A stretch of 16,499 bases of DNA, taken from contig CAZWMK010000044.1 in NCBI GenBank assembly GCA_964635065.1, forward strand, positions 1-16,499, written 5' to 3'. Below are positions 1-7,437 of this stretch, one piece after another. Under the pieces are notes generated by a model, which saw only the letters and a program-made list of their open reading frames with translations, ran no database searches and was not told where the DNA came from. Numbering within the stretch: position 1 is the stretch's first letter; every line of letters starts with the position of its first letter. Position numbers and translations under genes: made by a program. Source of the stretch: CAZWMK01 sp964635065. GTDB lineage: Bacteria; Pseudomonadota; Alphaproteobacteria; Sphingomonadales; Sphingomonadaceae.

Positions 1-1356
1 GACTGGACACCGGAGTGGAAGCAGACGACGAAGTCCTCGCGCAACTGGGGCGTCCCGCCCGACGGCGAGTTCGGCGTCAACGGCCTCTTCCAGTGGCAGG
101 TGGTCCTTGCGCTGCTGCGCACGGCCGAGATCAAGCATTATCTCGACCATGCCAGCGCCTATGGCCTCAAGGCTGACAATGTCTCCTTCGACCTGAAGGC
201 GATTGTCGAGCGGTCGCGCGGCGTTGCCAAGCAGCTCAACCAGGGCATCGCGCACCTGATGAAGAAGAACAAGGTGACGGTCGTGACCGGCGAAGGCAAG
301 TTCGCCGCCAAGGACAAGCTGGTCGTGACGGCCAAGGACGGCAAGACCACCGAGTTGAGCGCGAAGAACATCATCGTTGCCACTGGCGCCCGTGCGCGCG
401 AACTGCCGCATCTGAAAGCCGACGGTCAGCGCGTCTGGACCTATCGCCAAGCGATGACGCCTGCCGAAATGCCCACGAAGCTGCTCGTCATCGGATCGGG
501 CGCGATCGGTATCGAATTCGCCAGCTTCTATTCCGATCTGGGCGCGAAGGTGACGGTCGTCGAGATGGTTGACCGCATCCTGCCGGTCGAAGACGCCGAT
601 GTCTCGGACTTCATGGCAAAGTCGCTGAAGAAGCAGGGCATGGATATCCGTGTTAAGACAGCGGTCGAAAAGATCGACGTCAAGGCGGATGGCGTCACGG
701 CGTCGATCAAGGGCGCGGATGGCAAGGTGACGGCTGAAGAGTACAGCCATGTCATCATCGCCATTGGCATTGCACCCAACACCGAAAACCTCGGCCTCGA
801 CGTGCTTGGCGTGACGCTTGATCGCGGTCATATCGTGACCGACGGCTATGGCAAGACCAATGTCCCCGGCATCTGGGCGATCGGCGACGTGACCGGCGCG
901 CCGTGGCTGGCGCACAAGGCAAGCCATGAAGGTGTTGTCGCCGCCGAAGCCATTGCGGGCTACAAGGGCGTCCACCCGATGGACAAGTCGAACATCCCCG
1001 GCTGCACCTATGCGCGGCCGCAGGTCGCCAGCGTCGGCCTGACCGAAGCCAAGGCGAAGGAAGCCGGACATGAGGTGAAGGTCGGCAAGTTCCCGTTCAT
1101 GGGCAACGGCAAGGCGATTGCGCTTGGCGAGCCGGAGGGTTTCATCAAGACGGTGTTCGACGCCAAGACCGGCGAGCTTCTGGGTGCGCACATGGTCGGC
1201 GCGGAAGTCACCGAGTTGATTCAGGGCTATGTCATCGCCCGCCAGCTGGAGACGACCGAAACCGAGCTGATGCATACGGTTTTCGCGCATCCGACGCTGA
1301 GCGAAATGATGCACGAAAGCGTTCTCGACGCCTATGGCAGGGCATTGCACTTCTAA
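1..1356 (+). CDS. lpdA: dihydrolipoyl dehydrogenase (E3), 5' partial, anomalous first 108 bases
   Basis: E3 flavoprotein of the 2-oxoacid dehydrogenase complexes; it reoxidises dihydrolipoamide with NAD+ in the cytoplasm. From codon 109 (ALLRTAEIKHYL) onward the match is clear. The NAD-binding GSGAIG loop is at 493-510, the second FAD motif AIGD ends at 888, and the C-terminal dimerisation domain has the catalytic His-Glu pair in HPTLSE (His 1288-1290, Glu 1303-1305). The frame is open back to base 1. However, the 36 codons of 1-108 contain no cysteine and do not resemble the GG-C-LNxGCIPTK stretch that should sit directly before ALLR. The real N-terminus (about 45-50 residues, FAD GxGxxG plus redox CxxxxC) is therefore missing or replaced, most simply by an assembly chimera near 105-109. 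GTG at 100 could formally start a 418-residue product, but that would be an inactive truncation. A strong terminator follows the stop. Identity is near certain; the left end is not trustworthy. Confidence 0.93.
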   Translation, partial: DWTPEWKQTTKSSRNWGVPPDGEFGVNGLFQWQVVLALLRTAEIKHYLDHASAYGLKADNVSFDLKAIVERSRGVAKQLNQGIAHLMKKNKVTVVTGEGKFAAKDKLVVTAKDGKTTELSAKNIIVATGARARELPHLKADGQRVWTYRQAMTPAEMPTKLLVIGSGAIGIEFASFYSDLGAKVTVVEMVDRILPVEDADVSDFMAKSLKKQGMDIRVKTAVEKIDVKADGVTASIKGADGKVTAEEYSHVIIAIGIAPNTENLGLDVLGVTLDRGHIVTDGYGKTNVPGIWAIGDVTGAPWLAHKASHEGVVAAEAIAGYKGVHPMDKSNIPGCTYARPQVASVGLTEAKAKEAGHEVKVGKFPFMGNGKAIALGEPEGFIKTVFDAKTGELLGAHMVGAEVTELIQGYVIARQLETTETELMHTVFAHPTLSEMMHESVLDAYGRALHF

Positions 1357-1379
1357 GCCGTCGCGACGGATCGGAAAAG

Positions 1380-1416
1380 GCGCCGCCTCCTCACGAAGGG
1401 GCGGCGCTTTTCTTTT
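1380..1416 (+). terminator. Rho-independent terminator after lpdA
   Basis: A perfect 8-bp GC stem (GCGCCGCC at 1380-1387 with GGCGGCGC at 1400-1407), a 12-nt loop and then TTTTCTTTT. It lies 24 bases after the lpdA stop and separates lpdA from the peptide transporter. Confidence 0.9.
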
Positions 1417-1465
1417 GGAGCCGAACAGCTAGTCTGCGCGCAATTGGAAGGTCGGGGGCAGGTTC

Positions 1466-3253
1466 ATGGCAGATACGGACGCCAAGGCGGTGACAGCAAT
1501 GCAAGGGGCGGATCGCGGCTGGTTCGGCCACCCGCGACCGCTGGCGCGACTTTTTACCACTGAAATGTGGGAACGTTTCGGCTATTATGGCATGCGCGCG
1601 CTGTTGACGCTGTTTCTGGCGGATCATTTCCTGTTCGGAGACGCGACGGCGAACGGTCTTTATGGCGCCTTCACCAGTCTTGTCTATCTGACGCCGCTGT
1701 TCGGCGGGCTTCTGGCCGACCGCTATCTGGGCGCCAAACGTTCGGTCAAGCTGGGTGCCCTGTTGATGGCATTCGGTTATCTGGGGCTTTCTTTCCACGG
1801 CCCCGCCGCCAAGCCCTATTTCGAGCATGACGGTCGGCGCTATGCCGTCGAGAGCGTGCAGGAGGGGGATCGCGCGACGCAATATGTGCTGGCGGGTACT
1901 GCACGTCTGGAAATCGTCGGCAATGATGACGGCTCGATCACGCTGAATGGCTCAGACGGCAGCGTGCTGCCCGCGCGCATTGCCAAGGGCGATTACCAGA
2001 CGGATGGCGCGCGCAGCCCCTTCTGGGTTGCGGTGATGCTGGCGTCGCTGTCGCTCGTGATCGTCGGCAACGGCTTTTTCAAGCCCAACATCTCGACCAT
2101 CGTCGGTGCGCTCTATCCGCCGGGCGATCCGCGGCGCGATGCCGGATTCACGATCTTTTACATGGGTATCAACCTTGGCTCCCTCATCAGCCAGTTCTTC
2201 GCGCCGCTTCTTGCGCTCTGGTATGGCTGGTGGGCCGGCTTCGGCCTGGCAGCGGCAGGCATGATTGTGGCGTGGTGGCTGTTCCAGTTCGACGGTGGTC
2301 GTCTGGCGGGTTATGGCGAGCCTCCCGCCACCGTCTCGCGTTCCAAGGCGGGACTGGTCATCGCCGTCTCGCTCCTGGCCATTCCGGTGGCGTGGTGGCT
2401 CCTCGACAATGTGATGCTCAATACCGCAGCGGCGGCGAAGGCTGTCTCGGCGGACGCGGGTATTGGCGGATACATCGCTTCGTTGCCGGTGCTCGGCAAG
2501 GTGTTGTTCGCAGTGTTTCTGACGGCTGTCATCGCTATTCCCGCCTGGGCGTGGCGCGCGGGTAGCCGGGCCGAGTTTCACATGATGGTTGTTGCCATCG
2601 TGCTGACCGTGTTTTCGGTGGTGTTCTGGACACTGTTCGAGCAGGCCGGGTCGTCGCTGACCTTCTTTGCCAAGCGCAATACCGATCTCGTGATCGGCAG
2701 TTATGTCATGCCCGCCGCTCAGGCGCAGATCTTTAACCCGGTATTCATCGTGCTGCTGGCGCCCGTTTTCAGCGCGCTGTGGTTTGCGCTTGGCAAGCGC
2801 GGTCTGGAGCCGTCGATTCCGGTCAAGTTTGCCATCGGACTGTTTCTCGTTGGTGCGGGCTTTCTGGCACTGGTGTGGGGCGCGGACTTTGCCGATGCCA
2901 GTTATCGCGTACCGCTTGTGTGGCTGGCGCTTGCCTATCTGCTGCACTCTCTTGGCGAATTGTGCCTGTCGCCTGTCGGCCTGTCGATGATCACGAAATT
3001 GTCGATTGCACGCGTGGTTGGCCTGATGATGGGCGTGTGGTTCCTGTCGTCGGCGATGGCGCAATATGTCGGCGGCATCGTGGCGCAGTTTGCCAGTGTC
3101 GAGACGGTAGGCGGGGAGGTGACCAATCCCGCGCTGAGCCTTGCGACCTACGTTGGTGTGTTCGAAGCGATCGGCGTGACGGCGATTGTCATCAGCGCCG
3201 TTCTGCTGCTGTTGGCGCCGGTTCTGAAACGCTGGATGCATGGCGTGAACTGA
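1466..3253 (+). CDS. POT/PTR family proton-dependent oligopeptide transporter
   Basis: Inner-membrane MFS symporter of the POT (PTR2) family, expected to import di- and tripeptides with protons. The family proton-coupling motif ExxER is at residues 33-37 (TTEMWERFGYYG) at the start of the first membrane helix. The MFS loop 2-3 motif ADRYLGAKRS is at 84-93. The PTR2 signature FKPNIS...FYMGINLGSL spans 205-240. The product has 595 residues with many hydrophobic helices, long for a bacterial POT protein (usually around 500). The extra length is largely a hydrophilic stretch at about 112-184 between helices 3 and 4, predicted periplasmic. The ATG at 1466 is preceded by a G-rich stretch (GGGGGCAGG) at suitable distance. 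It appears monocistronic: a terminator lies upstream, and 144 bases separate it from glmM. The exact substrate range cannot be read from the sequence. Confidence 0.93.
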   Translation: MADTDAKAVTAMQGADRGWFGHPRPLARLFTTEMWERFGYYGMRALLTLFLADHFLFGDATANGLYGAFTSLVYLTPLFGGLLADRYLGAKRSVKLGALLMAFGYLGLSFHGPAAKPYFEHDGRRYAVESVQEGDRATQYVLAGTARLEIVGNDDGSITLNGSDGSVLPARIAKGDYQTDGARSPFWVAVMLASLSLVIVGNGFFKPNISTIVGALYPPGDPRRDAGFTIFYMGINLGSLISQFFAPLLALWYGWWAGFGLAAAGMIVAWWLFQFDGGRLAGYGEPPATVSRSKAGLVIAVSLLAIPVAWWLLDNVMLNTAAAAKAVSADAGIGGYIASLPVLGKVLFAVFLTAVIAIPAWAWRAGSRAEFHMMVVAIVLTVFSVVFWTLFEQAGSSLTFFAKRNTDLVIGSYVMPAAQAQIFNPVFIVLLAPVFSALWFALGKRGLEPSIPVKFAIGLFLVGAGFLALVWGADFADASYRVPLVWLALAYLLHSLGELCLSPVGLSMITKLSIARVVGLMMGVWFLSSAMAQYVGGIVAQFASVETVGGEVTNPALSLATYVGVFEAIGVTAIVISAVLLLLAPVLKRWMHGVN

Positions 3254-3397
3254 TCGGGCACATCAAGCGCTGTAGCGGTGCTGGCGTGCGCCGGATGGTT
3301 CAGATTAGCACTTCTGTCTCGTGCAGATTGCAAATCAACTTGTTATCAACGGTGGTAGTATTAGTGGCCTTGCGCAATCAAGGGGAAAGAAGGCTGA

Positions 3398-4735
3398 ATG
3401 ACGCGTCGTTATTTCGGAACTGATGGCATCCGGGGGCTGACGAATACTGCGCCCATGACGCCGGAAATCGCCATGAAGGTCGGGCAGGCGGCAGGCACGA
3501 AATTCCTGCGAGGCGCGCACAAGCACCGCGTCGTCATCGGCAAGGACACGCGTCTTTCAGGGTATATGATGGAAGCGTCGCTGATCGCGGGATTTACCTC
3601 GGTTGGCATGGATGTCGTGCTGGTCGGCTCGATGCCCACACCTGCGGTTGCGATGCTGACGCGGTCGATGCGCGCCGATCTTGGCGTGATGATTTCAGCC
3701 AGTCACAATCCCTTCCATGATAATGGCATCAAGCTGTTCGGTCCGGATGGCTTCAAGATGTCGGATTCCGACGAAGCAGAGATCGAAGCCCTGCTGGAAA
3801 CCGACATTGCCCTGGCCGATCCCGCGCACATCGGACGGGCGCGCAAGATCGAGGATGCGCGCGGGCGTTATATTCATTTTGCCAAATCGACCTTCCCCGA
3901 TCATTTGCGGCTGGATGGCCTGAAGGTCGTGCTCGATTGCGCACATGGCGCGGCCTATAATGTTGCGCCCACCGCCCTGTGGGAGCTGGGTGCCGATGTC
4001 GAGGTGCTGGGCGTATCGCCCAACGGGTTCAACATCAATGACAATGTCGGGTCGACCAAGCCGCAGGCGCTCAGTGCCAAGGTGCTCGAAACTGGCGCCG
4101 ATATCGGTATTGCGCTCGATGGCGATGCCGACCGCCTGATCATCGTTGATGAACATGGCCGCATTGTCGATGGCGACCAGTTGATGGCCCTGATCACGAC
4201 CGGCTGGGCGCAGTCGGGGCGTTTGCGGGGCGGCGGCCTGGTTGCGACGATCATGTCGAACCTTGGCCTCGAGCGCTATCTGGGCGGCCTTGGCCTGACC
4301 CTTGAACGCACCGGCGTTGGGGACCGTTATGTTCTTGAAGCCATGCGCGCCAGGGGCTTCAATGTCGGCGGCGAACAATCGGGCCATATCATCCTGTCGG
4401 ATTACGCCACGACCGGTGACGGGCTGGTTGCCGCGCTTCAGGTGCTGGCGGTGCTGGTCGAGAGTGGCAAGCCGGCGTCCGAGGCGCTCAACCTGTTTGC
4501 GCCGCTGCCGCAGCTTTTGAAGAATGTGCGCTATGCGGGCGGACAGCCGCTCGACAACGCGCGCGTCAAGGCGGCCATTGCCGAGGGTGAGGCGCGGCTG
4601 GCTGGCACGGGGCGGCTGGTGATCCGCAAATCGGGCACCGAACCGTTGATCCGCGTCATGGCCGAGGGCGAGGATCATGCCCTTGTCGAGTCCGTCGTCG
4701 ACGACATCTGTGACGCCGTAAAGGCTGTCGTATGA
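3398..4735 (+). CDS. glmM: phosphoglucosamine mutase
   Basis: Converts glucosamine-6-phosphate to glucosamine-1-phosphate, the step before GlmU in UDP-GlcNAc synthesis for peptidoglycan and LPS; cytoplasmic. All four family landmarks are intact in 445 residues, the usual length. The phosphoserine loop ISASHNP has Ser102. The Mg-binding loop DGDADR is at 241-246. The sugar-specificity loop GGEQSGH is at 324-330. The phosphate-binding loop RKSGTEPLIR is at 410-419. The N-terminus RYFGTDGIRG is typical of GlmM rather than of phosphomannomutase. An SD-like GGGGAAAGAAGG precedes the ATG by four bases. The stop overlaps the thiD start (ATGA), so thiD is probably translationally coupled. The 144-base gap upstream holds no promoter I would assign with confidence. 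Confidence 0.97.
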   Translation: MTRRYFGTDGIRGLTNTAPMTPEIAMKVGQAAGTKFLRGAHKHRVVIGKDTRLSGYMMEASLIAGFTSVGMDVVLVGSMPTPAVAMLTRSMRADLGVMISASHNPFHDNGIKLFGPDGFKMSDSDEAEIEALLETDIALADPAHIGRARKIEDARGRYIHFAKSTFPDHLRLDGLKVVLDCAHGAAYNVAPTALWELGADVEVLGVSPNGFNINDNVGSTKPQALSAKVLETGADIGIALDGDADRLIIVDEHGRIVDGDQLMALITTGWAQSGRLRGGGLVATIMSNLGLERYLGGLGLTLERTGVGDRYVLEAMRARGFNVGGEQSGHIILSDYATTGDGLVAALQVLAVLVESGKPASEALNLFAPLPQLLKNVRYAGGQPLDNARVKAAIAEGEARLAGTGRLVIRKSGTEPLIRVMAEGEDHALVESVVDDICDAVKAVV

Positions 4736-5538
4736 CCGCAGGGCGGGTCTTGATCGTTGCCGGATCGGATTCGGGCGGCGGCGCGGGCGTGCAGGCCGAT
4801 ATCAAGACGGTAACGGTCATGGGGGCCTATGCCGCAAGCGCGATCACGGCGATCACCGTGCAAAATACGCTGGGCGTCACGGGCGTCCACGCCATACCGG
4901 TCGCAATGATCGCTGCACAGATGCAGGCGGTGCTTGATGATATCGGTGCCGATGTCATCAAGATCGGCATGCTGGGCGATGCTGCGACGATCGAGACAGT
5001 GGCAGGCGTGATCGAAAGCCGGGCCGTGCGGCCGCGCGTCGTGCTTGATCCTGTCATGGTGGCAAAGGGCGGTGCGCCGCTGCTTGATCCGGGCGCGGTT
5101 TCGGCATTGATGATGCGCCTGCTGCCGCTGGCGGACATCGTGACGCCCAATACGCCGGAACTCGCAGCGCTCACCGGCATGGCGACGGACGATGCACAAA
5201 AGGCCCTCGCCGCAGGCGCTGCCTTGATAAAGCGCGGCGCACGCGCGGTGCTGGTCAAGGGTGGTCATCTGCCGGGTGACACGGTCGAGGACTGGCTGCT
5301 GACGCCCGAAGGCCACACCCGATTTTCGGGCAGCCGGATCGAAAGCCGCCATACGCACGGCACAGGCTGCACGCTGGCCAGCGCGATTGCCGCCTCTCTT
5401 GCGCAGGGGATGGCGCTGGATGATGCGGTTCTGCGTGGACGGGCTTTTGTCCGCGCCGCGATGCAGGCGGCGCCGGGCCTGGGTGCGGGGCATGGGCCGC
5501 TCGGTCATCATCTGGTGCAGCCCGCCTTTGCGGCCTGA
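4732..5538 (+). CDS. thiD: hydroxymethylpyrimidine/phosphomethylpyrimidine kinase
   Basis: Two-step kinase of the thiamine pathway: phosphorylates HMP to HMP-P and then HMP-PP, the pyrimidine donor for ThiE; cytoplasmic. The 268-residue length fits ThiD. It has the ribokinase-fold N-terminus AGSDSGGGAGVQADIKT (residues 10-26), DPVMVAKGG, PNTPELAALTG, LVKGGH, and the anion-hole/catalytic loop HTHGTGC at 207-213. It starts inside the glmM stop (ATGA, 4-base overlap) and is followed 16 bases later by rnhB, so the three genes look like one operon. No TPP riboswitch is visible ahead of it, as expected for an internal operon gene. Confidence 0.96.
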   Translation: MTAGRVLIVAGSDSGGGAGVQADIKTVTVMGAYAASAITAITVQNTLGVTGVHAIPVAMIAAQMQAVLDDIGADVIKIGMLGDAATIETVAGVIESRAVRPRVVLDPVMVAKGGAPLLDPGAVSALMMRLLPLADIVTPNTPELAALTGMATDDAQKALAAGAALIKRGARAVLVKGGHLPGDTVEDWLLTPEGHTRFSGSRIESRHTHGTGCTLASAIAASLAQGMALDDAVLRGRAFVRAAMQAAPGLGAGHGPLGHHLVQPAFAA

Positions 5539-5554
5539 CACACACAGGGTGGCT

Positions 5555-6163
5555 GTGGAACAGGCCGATTTCAGCCGTGAGAGGGCGCTAGGCGGCGTGG
5601 TTGCCGGCGTTGACGAAGTCGGGCGCGGGCCGCTTGCCGGGCCGGTGGTAGCCGCAGCCGTCATCATTCACGATCCTGCGGCTCTGCCCGCGGGCATTGC
5701 CGACAGTAAAAAACTGACCGCAACGCGGCGTGCGGCGCTGGCTGCGGCCATCTGCGAAAGATGCGACACGGCGATTGGCGTGGCAAGCGTGGCGGAAATC
5801 GACAGTATCAACATATTGCAGGCGACATGGCTTGCGATGACGCGTGCGGTCGACGGTCTGAACGGCGCACCTGGCCATGTGCTGGTCGATGGCAACCGGC
5901 TGCCGAAATGGCATTGGCCATCGACCGCAATCGTGGGCGGCGATGGCTGTTCCTTGTCGATCGCGGCGGCCAGCATTGTCGCCAAAGTGCATCGCGACGG
6001 CTTGATGGTCGCGCTTGATCGCGCGTTTCCCGGTTATGGCTGGGCACGGAACATGGGCTATGGCACTGCGGCCCATCTCGCGGCATTGCAGGCGCTGGGG
6101 CCGTCGCCGCACCACCGGCAGAGCTTCGCGCCAGTCCGCCAATTGCAGCTTGGCCTGAGCTGA
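5555..6163 (+). CDS. rnhB: ribonuclease HII
   Basis: Endonuclease that cuts the RNA strand of RNA/DNA hybrids and removes misincorporated ribonucleotides; cytoplasmic. The signature AGVDEVGRGPLAGPV has catalytic Asp20 and Glu21; further conserved blocks are DSKKL, VLVDGNRLP and SIAAASIVAKVHRD, the last with the RNase HII Ser/Lys/Arg/Asp pattern. I chose GTG at 5555 because AGGGTGG lies just upstream and the 202-residue product has the normal length. GTG at 5549 is an alternative adding two residues. The frame is open further upstream inside thiD, but that part does not look like RNase HII. It is the last gene of the glmM-thiD-rnhB run. Adjacency to ccrM is also seen in Caulobacter-type alphaproteobacteria. 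Confidence 0.94.
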   Translation: MEQADFSRERALGGVVAGVDEVGRGPLAGPVVAAAVIIHDPAALPAGIADSKKLTATRRAALAAAICERCDTAIGVASVAEIDSINILQATWLAMTRAVDGLNGAPGHVLVDGNRLPKWHWPSTAIVGGDGCSLSIAAASIVAKVHRDGLMVALDRAFPGYGWARNMGYGTAAHLAALQALGPSPHHRQSFAPVRQLQLGLS

Positions 6164-6323
6164 GTCTTTTTCGCAACACCCCTACGAGTGGTGGGTCGCC
6201 CCCCCCTGGAGACTCAATATCTGGCGTTTTTACGCTTGTGGAACGATGAGTCCAATTGAGGATAACCTTTTAAGCTACTGACTCAAAAGAAATTAACCAT
6301 TGACCCGCGAGTCGGTCTGACTC
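6162..6323. promoter_or_regulatory. GANTC-rich control region upstream of ccrM
   Basis: Six copies of the CcrM target GANTC lie in 162 bases: 6162-6166, 6211-6215, 6248-6252, 6280-6284, 6309-6313 and 6319-6323. By base composition about 0.6 would be expected. The first overlaps the rnhB stop. The region directly precedes the gene for the enzyme that methylates this site. In Caulobacter, methylation of GANTC sites in the ccrM promoter and leader controls its cell-cycle expression; the same logic is inferred here. Confidence 0.75.
6293..6300 (+). promoter_or_regulatory. CtrA-type binding half site TTAACCAT
   Basis: TTAACCAT exactly matches the half-site form of the alphaproteobacterial CtrA motif. 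A second TTAA occurs at 6270-6273, but the spacing (19 bases) is not the canonical 7, so a full TTAA-N7-TTAA site is absent. It abuts a possible -35 element TTGACC at 6300-6305. That possible promoter has a poor -10 (around 6323-6328) and a GAGTC site in its spacer. CtrA control of ccrM is established in Caulobacter; here it is inferred from position. Confidence 0.45.
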
Positions 6324-6370
6324 ACTTTGGCGCCTGTTTTTGGACTTTTCGGGACCGGGGGCGACCCAGC

Positions 6371-7437
6371 ATGGCCGATGTGCGGCGTGACGTGATTATC
6401 AATGGGGACTGTATCGCGGAGATGGCCGCGATGCCGGACAAGTCGGTCGACATGATTTTTGCTGACCCGCCCTATAACCTGCAATTGCATGGCGAGCTTT
6501 TCCGCCCCGAAGGCAGCCGTGTCGATGCGGTGGATGACGACTGGGACAAGTTCGACAGCCTCGCCTCCTATGACGATTTCACCCGCCGCTGGCTGCGTGA
6601 GGCGCATCGCATCCTGAAGGATGACGGCACGATCTGGGTGATCGGCAGCTATCACAACATTTTCCGCGTTGGCACGGCGCTTCAGGATCTCGGCTTTTGG
6701 GTGCTGAACGATATTATCTGGCGCAAGGCCAATCCGATGCCGAACTTCAAGGGCACGCGCTTTACCAATGCGCATGAAACGCTGATCTGGTGCTCGAAGC
6801 GCGAAAATGCCCGCTACACCTTCAATTATCATGCGATGAAGGCGCTCAATGAAGACCTGCAAATGCGGTCGGACTGGGTGCTGCCCATCTGCACGGGGGG
6901 AGAACGCGTCAAGGTCGATGGGGTCAAGGCGCACCCGACGCAGAAGCCCGAGGNNNNNNNNNNNNNTGTACCGAGCCGGGGTCGCTGGTCCTCGATCCGT
7001 TTTTCGGAACGGGCACCACGGGCGCGGTCGCGAAGCTCCTCGGGCGTCATTACATCGGCATCGAACGCGAAACCCATTATTGCCAAGTCGCCAGCGACCG
7101 CATCGGCCAGATCCTGCCGCTTGAGATGCCGGCCATGGCGGTCATGCCGTCGAAGCGGTCGCAGCCGCGCATCGCTTTTGGTACACTGGTTGAAATCGGC
7201 TGGGTCAAGCCGGGCGCCTATCTGACCGATGCCAAGGGGCGCCACCGGGCGCGCGTGCAGGCGGATGGCTCGCTCAGCCTTGATGGCACGACCGGATCGA
7301 TCCACCAGATCGGTGCCAAGGTGCAAAGCGCGCCAAGCTGCAACGGCTGGACCTACTGGCATATCGAGGAAGCCGGAAATCTGATTCCGATCGACGCAAA
7401 GCGGCAGGAATATCGCAGCACCATAGGCAGTGCATGA
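6371..7437 (+). CDS. ccrM: cell-cycle adenine-N6 DNA methyltransferase (GANTC), split by a 13-N gap
   Basis: Beta-class adenine-N6 methyltransferase of the CcrM family, expected to methylate GANTC after replication. Before the gap (194 residues): NGDCIAEM, catalytic ADPPYNLQL (DPPY at 32-35), the CcrM-typical SRVDAVDDDWDKFDS, IGSYHNIFRVG, NPMPNFKGTRFTNAHET and HPTQKPE. After the gap: the AdoMet motif DPFFGTGTTGA, then a C-terminal domain of about 100 residues ending with WTYWHIEEAGNL, which marks CcrM rather than a generic methyltransferase. The two parts are in different frames as written (coding resumes at 6967). The true gap must be 2 modulo 3, and comparison with the family suggests roughly 26 bases (eight or nine residues), not 13. 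This is therefore one intact gene of about 359 residues, not a frameshift. The stop overlaps the folP start (ATGA). Confidence 0.94.
6954..6966. other. assembly gap inside ccrM
   Basis: Thirteen N between HPTQKPE and the LVLDPFFGTGTT motif. The length does not preserve frame, so it is an estimate rather than a measured size. Confidence 0.98.

Noticed and set aside
1952..3241. Long minus-strand open frame (429 codons) opposite the peptide transporter
   Set aside because: Its product is rich in Arg, His and Gln with no motif; it mirrors the real POT gene, which has clear family signatures.
3329..3364. Promoter-like TTGCAA/TTGTTA and TATTAG elements ahead of glmM
   Set aside because: No pair has an acceptable spacer (10-24 bases instead of 16-18).
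3695..4678. Minus-strand open frame (327 codons) opposite glmM
   Set aside because: Shadow of a high-GC gene; glmM on the plus strand has all catalytic motifs.
6199..6206. Run of eight C as a possible phase-variable tract
   Set aside because: It is intergenic, far from the likely promoter elements, and a single short run is common in GC-rich DNA.
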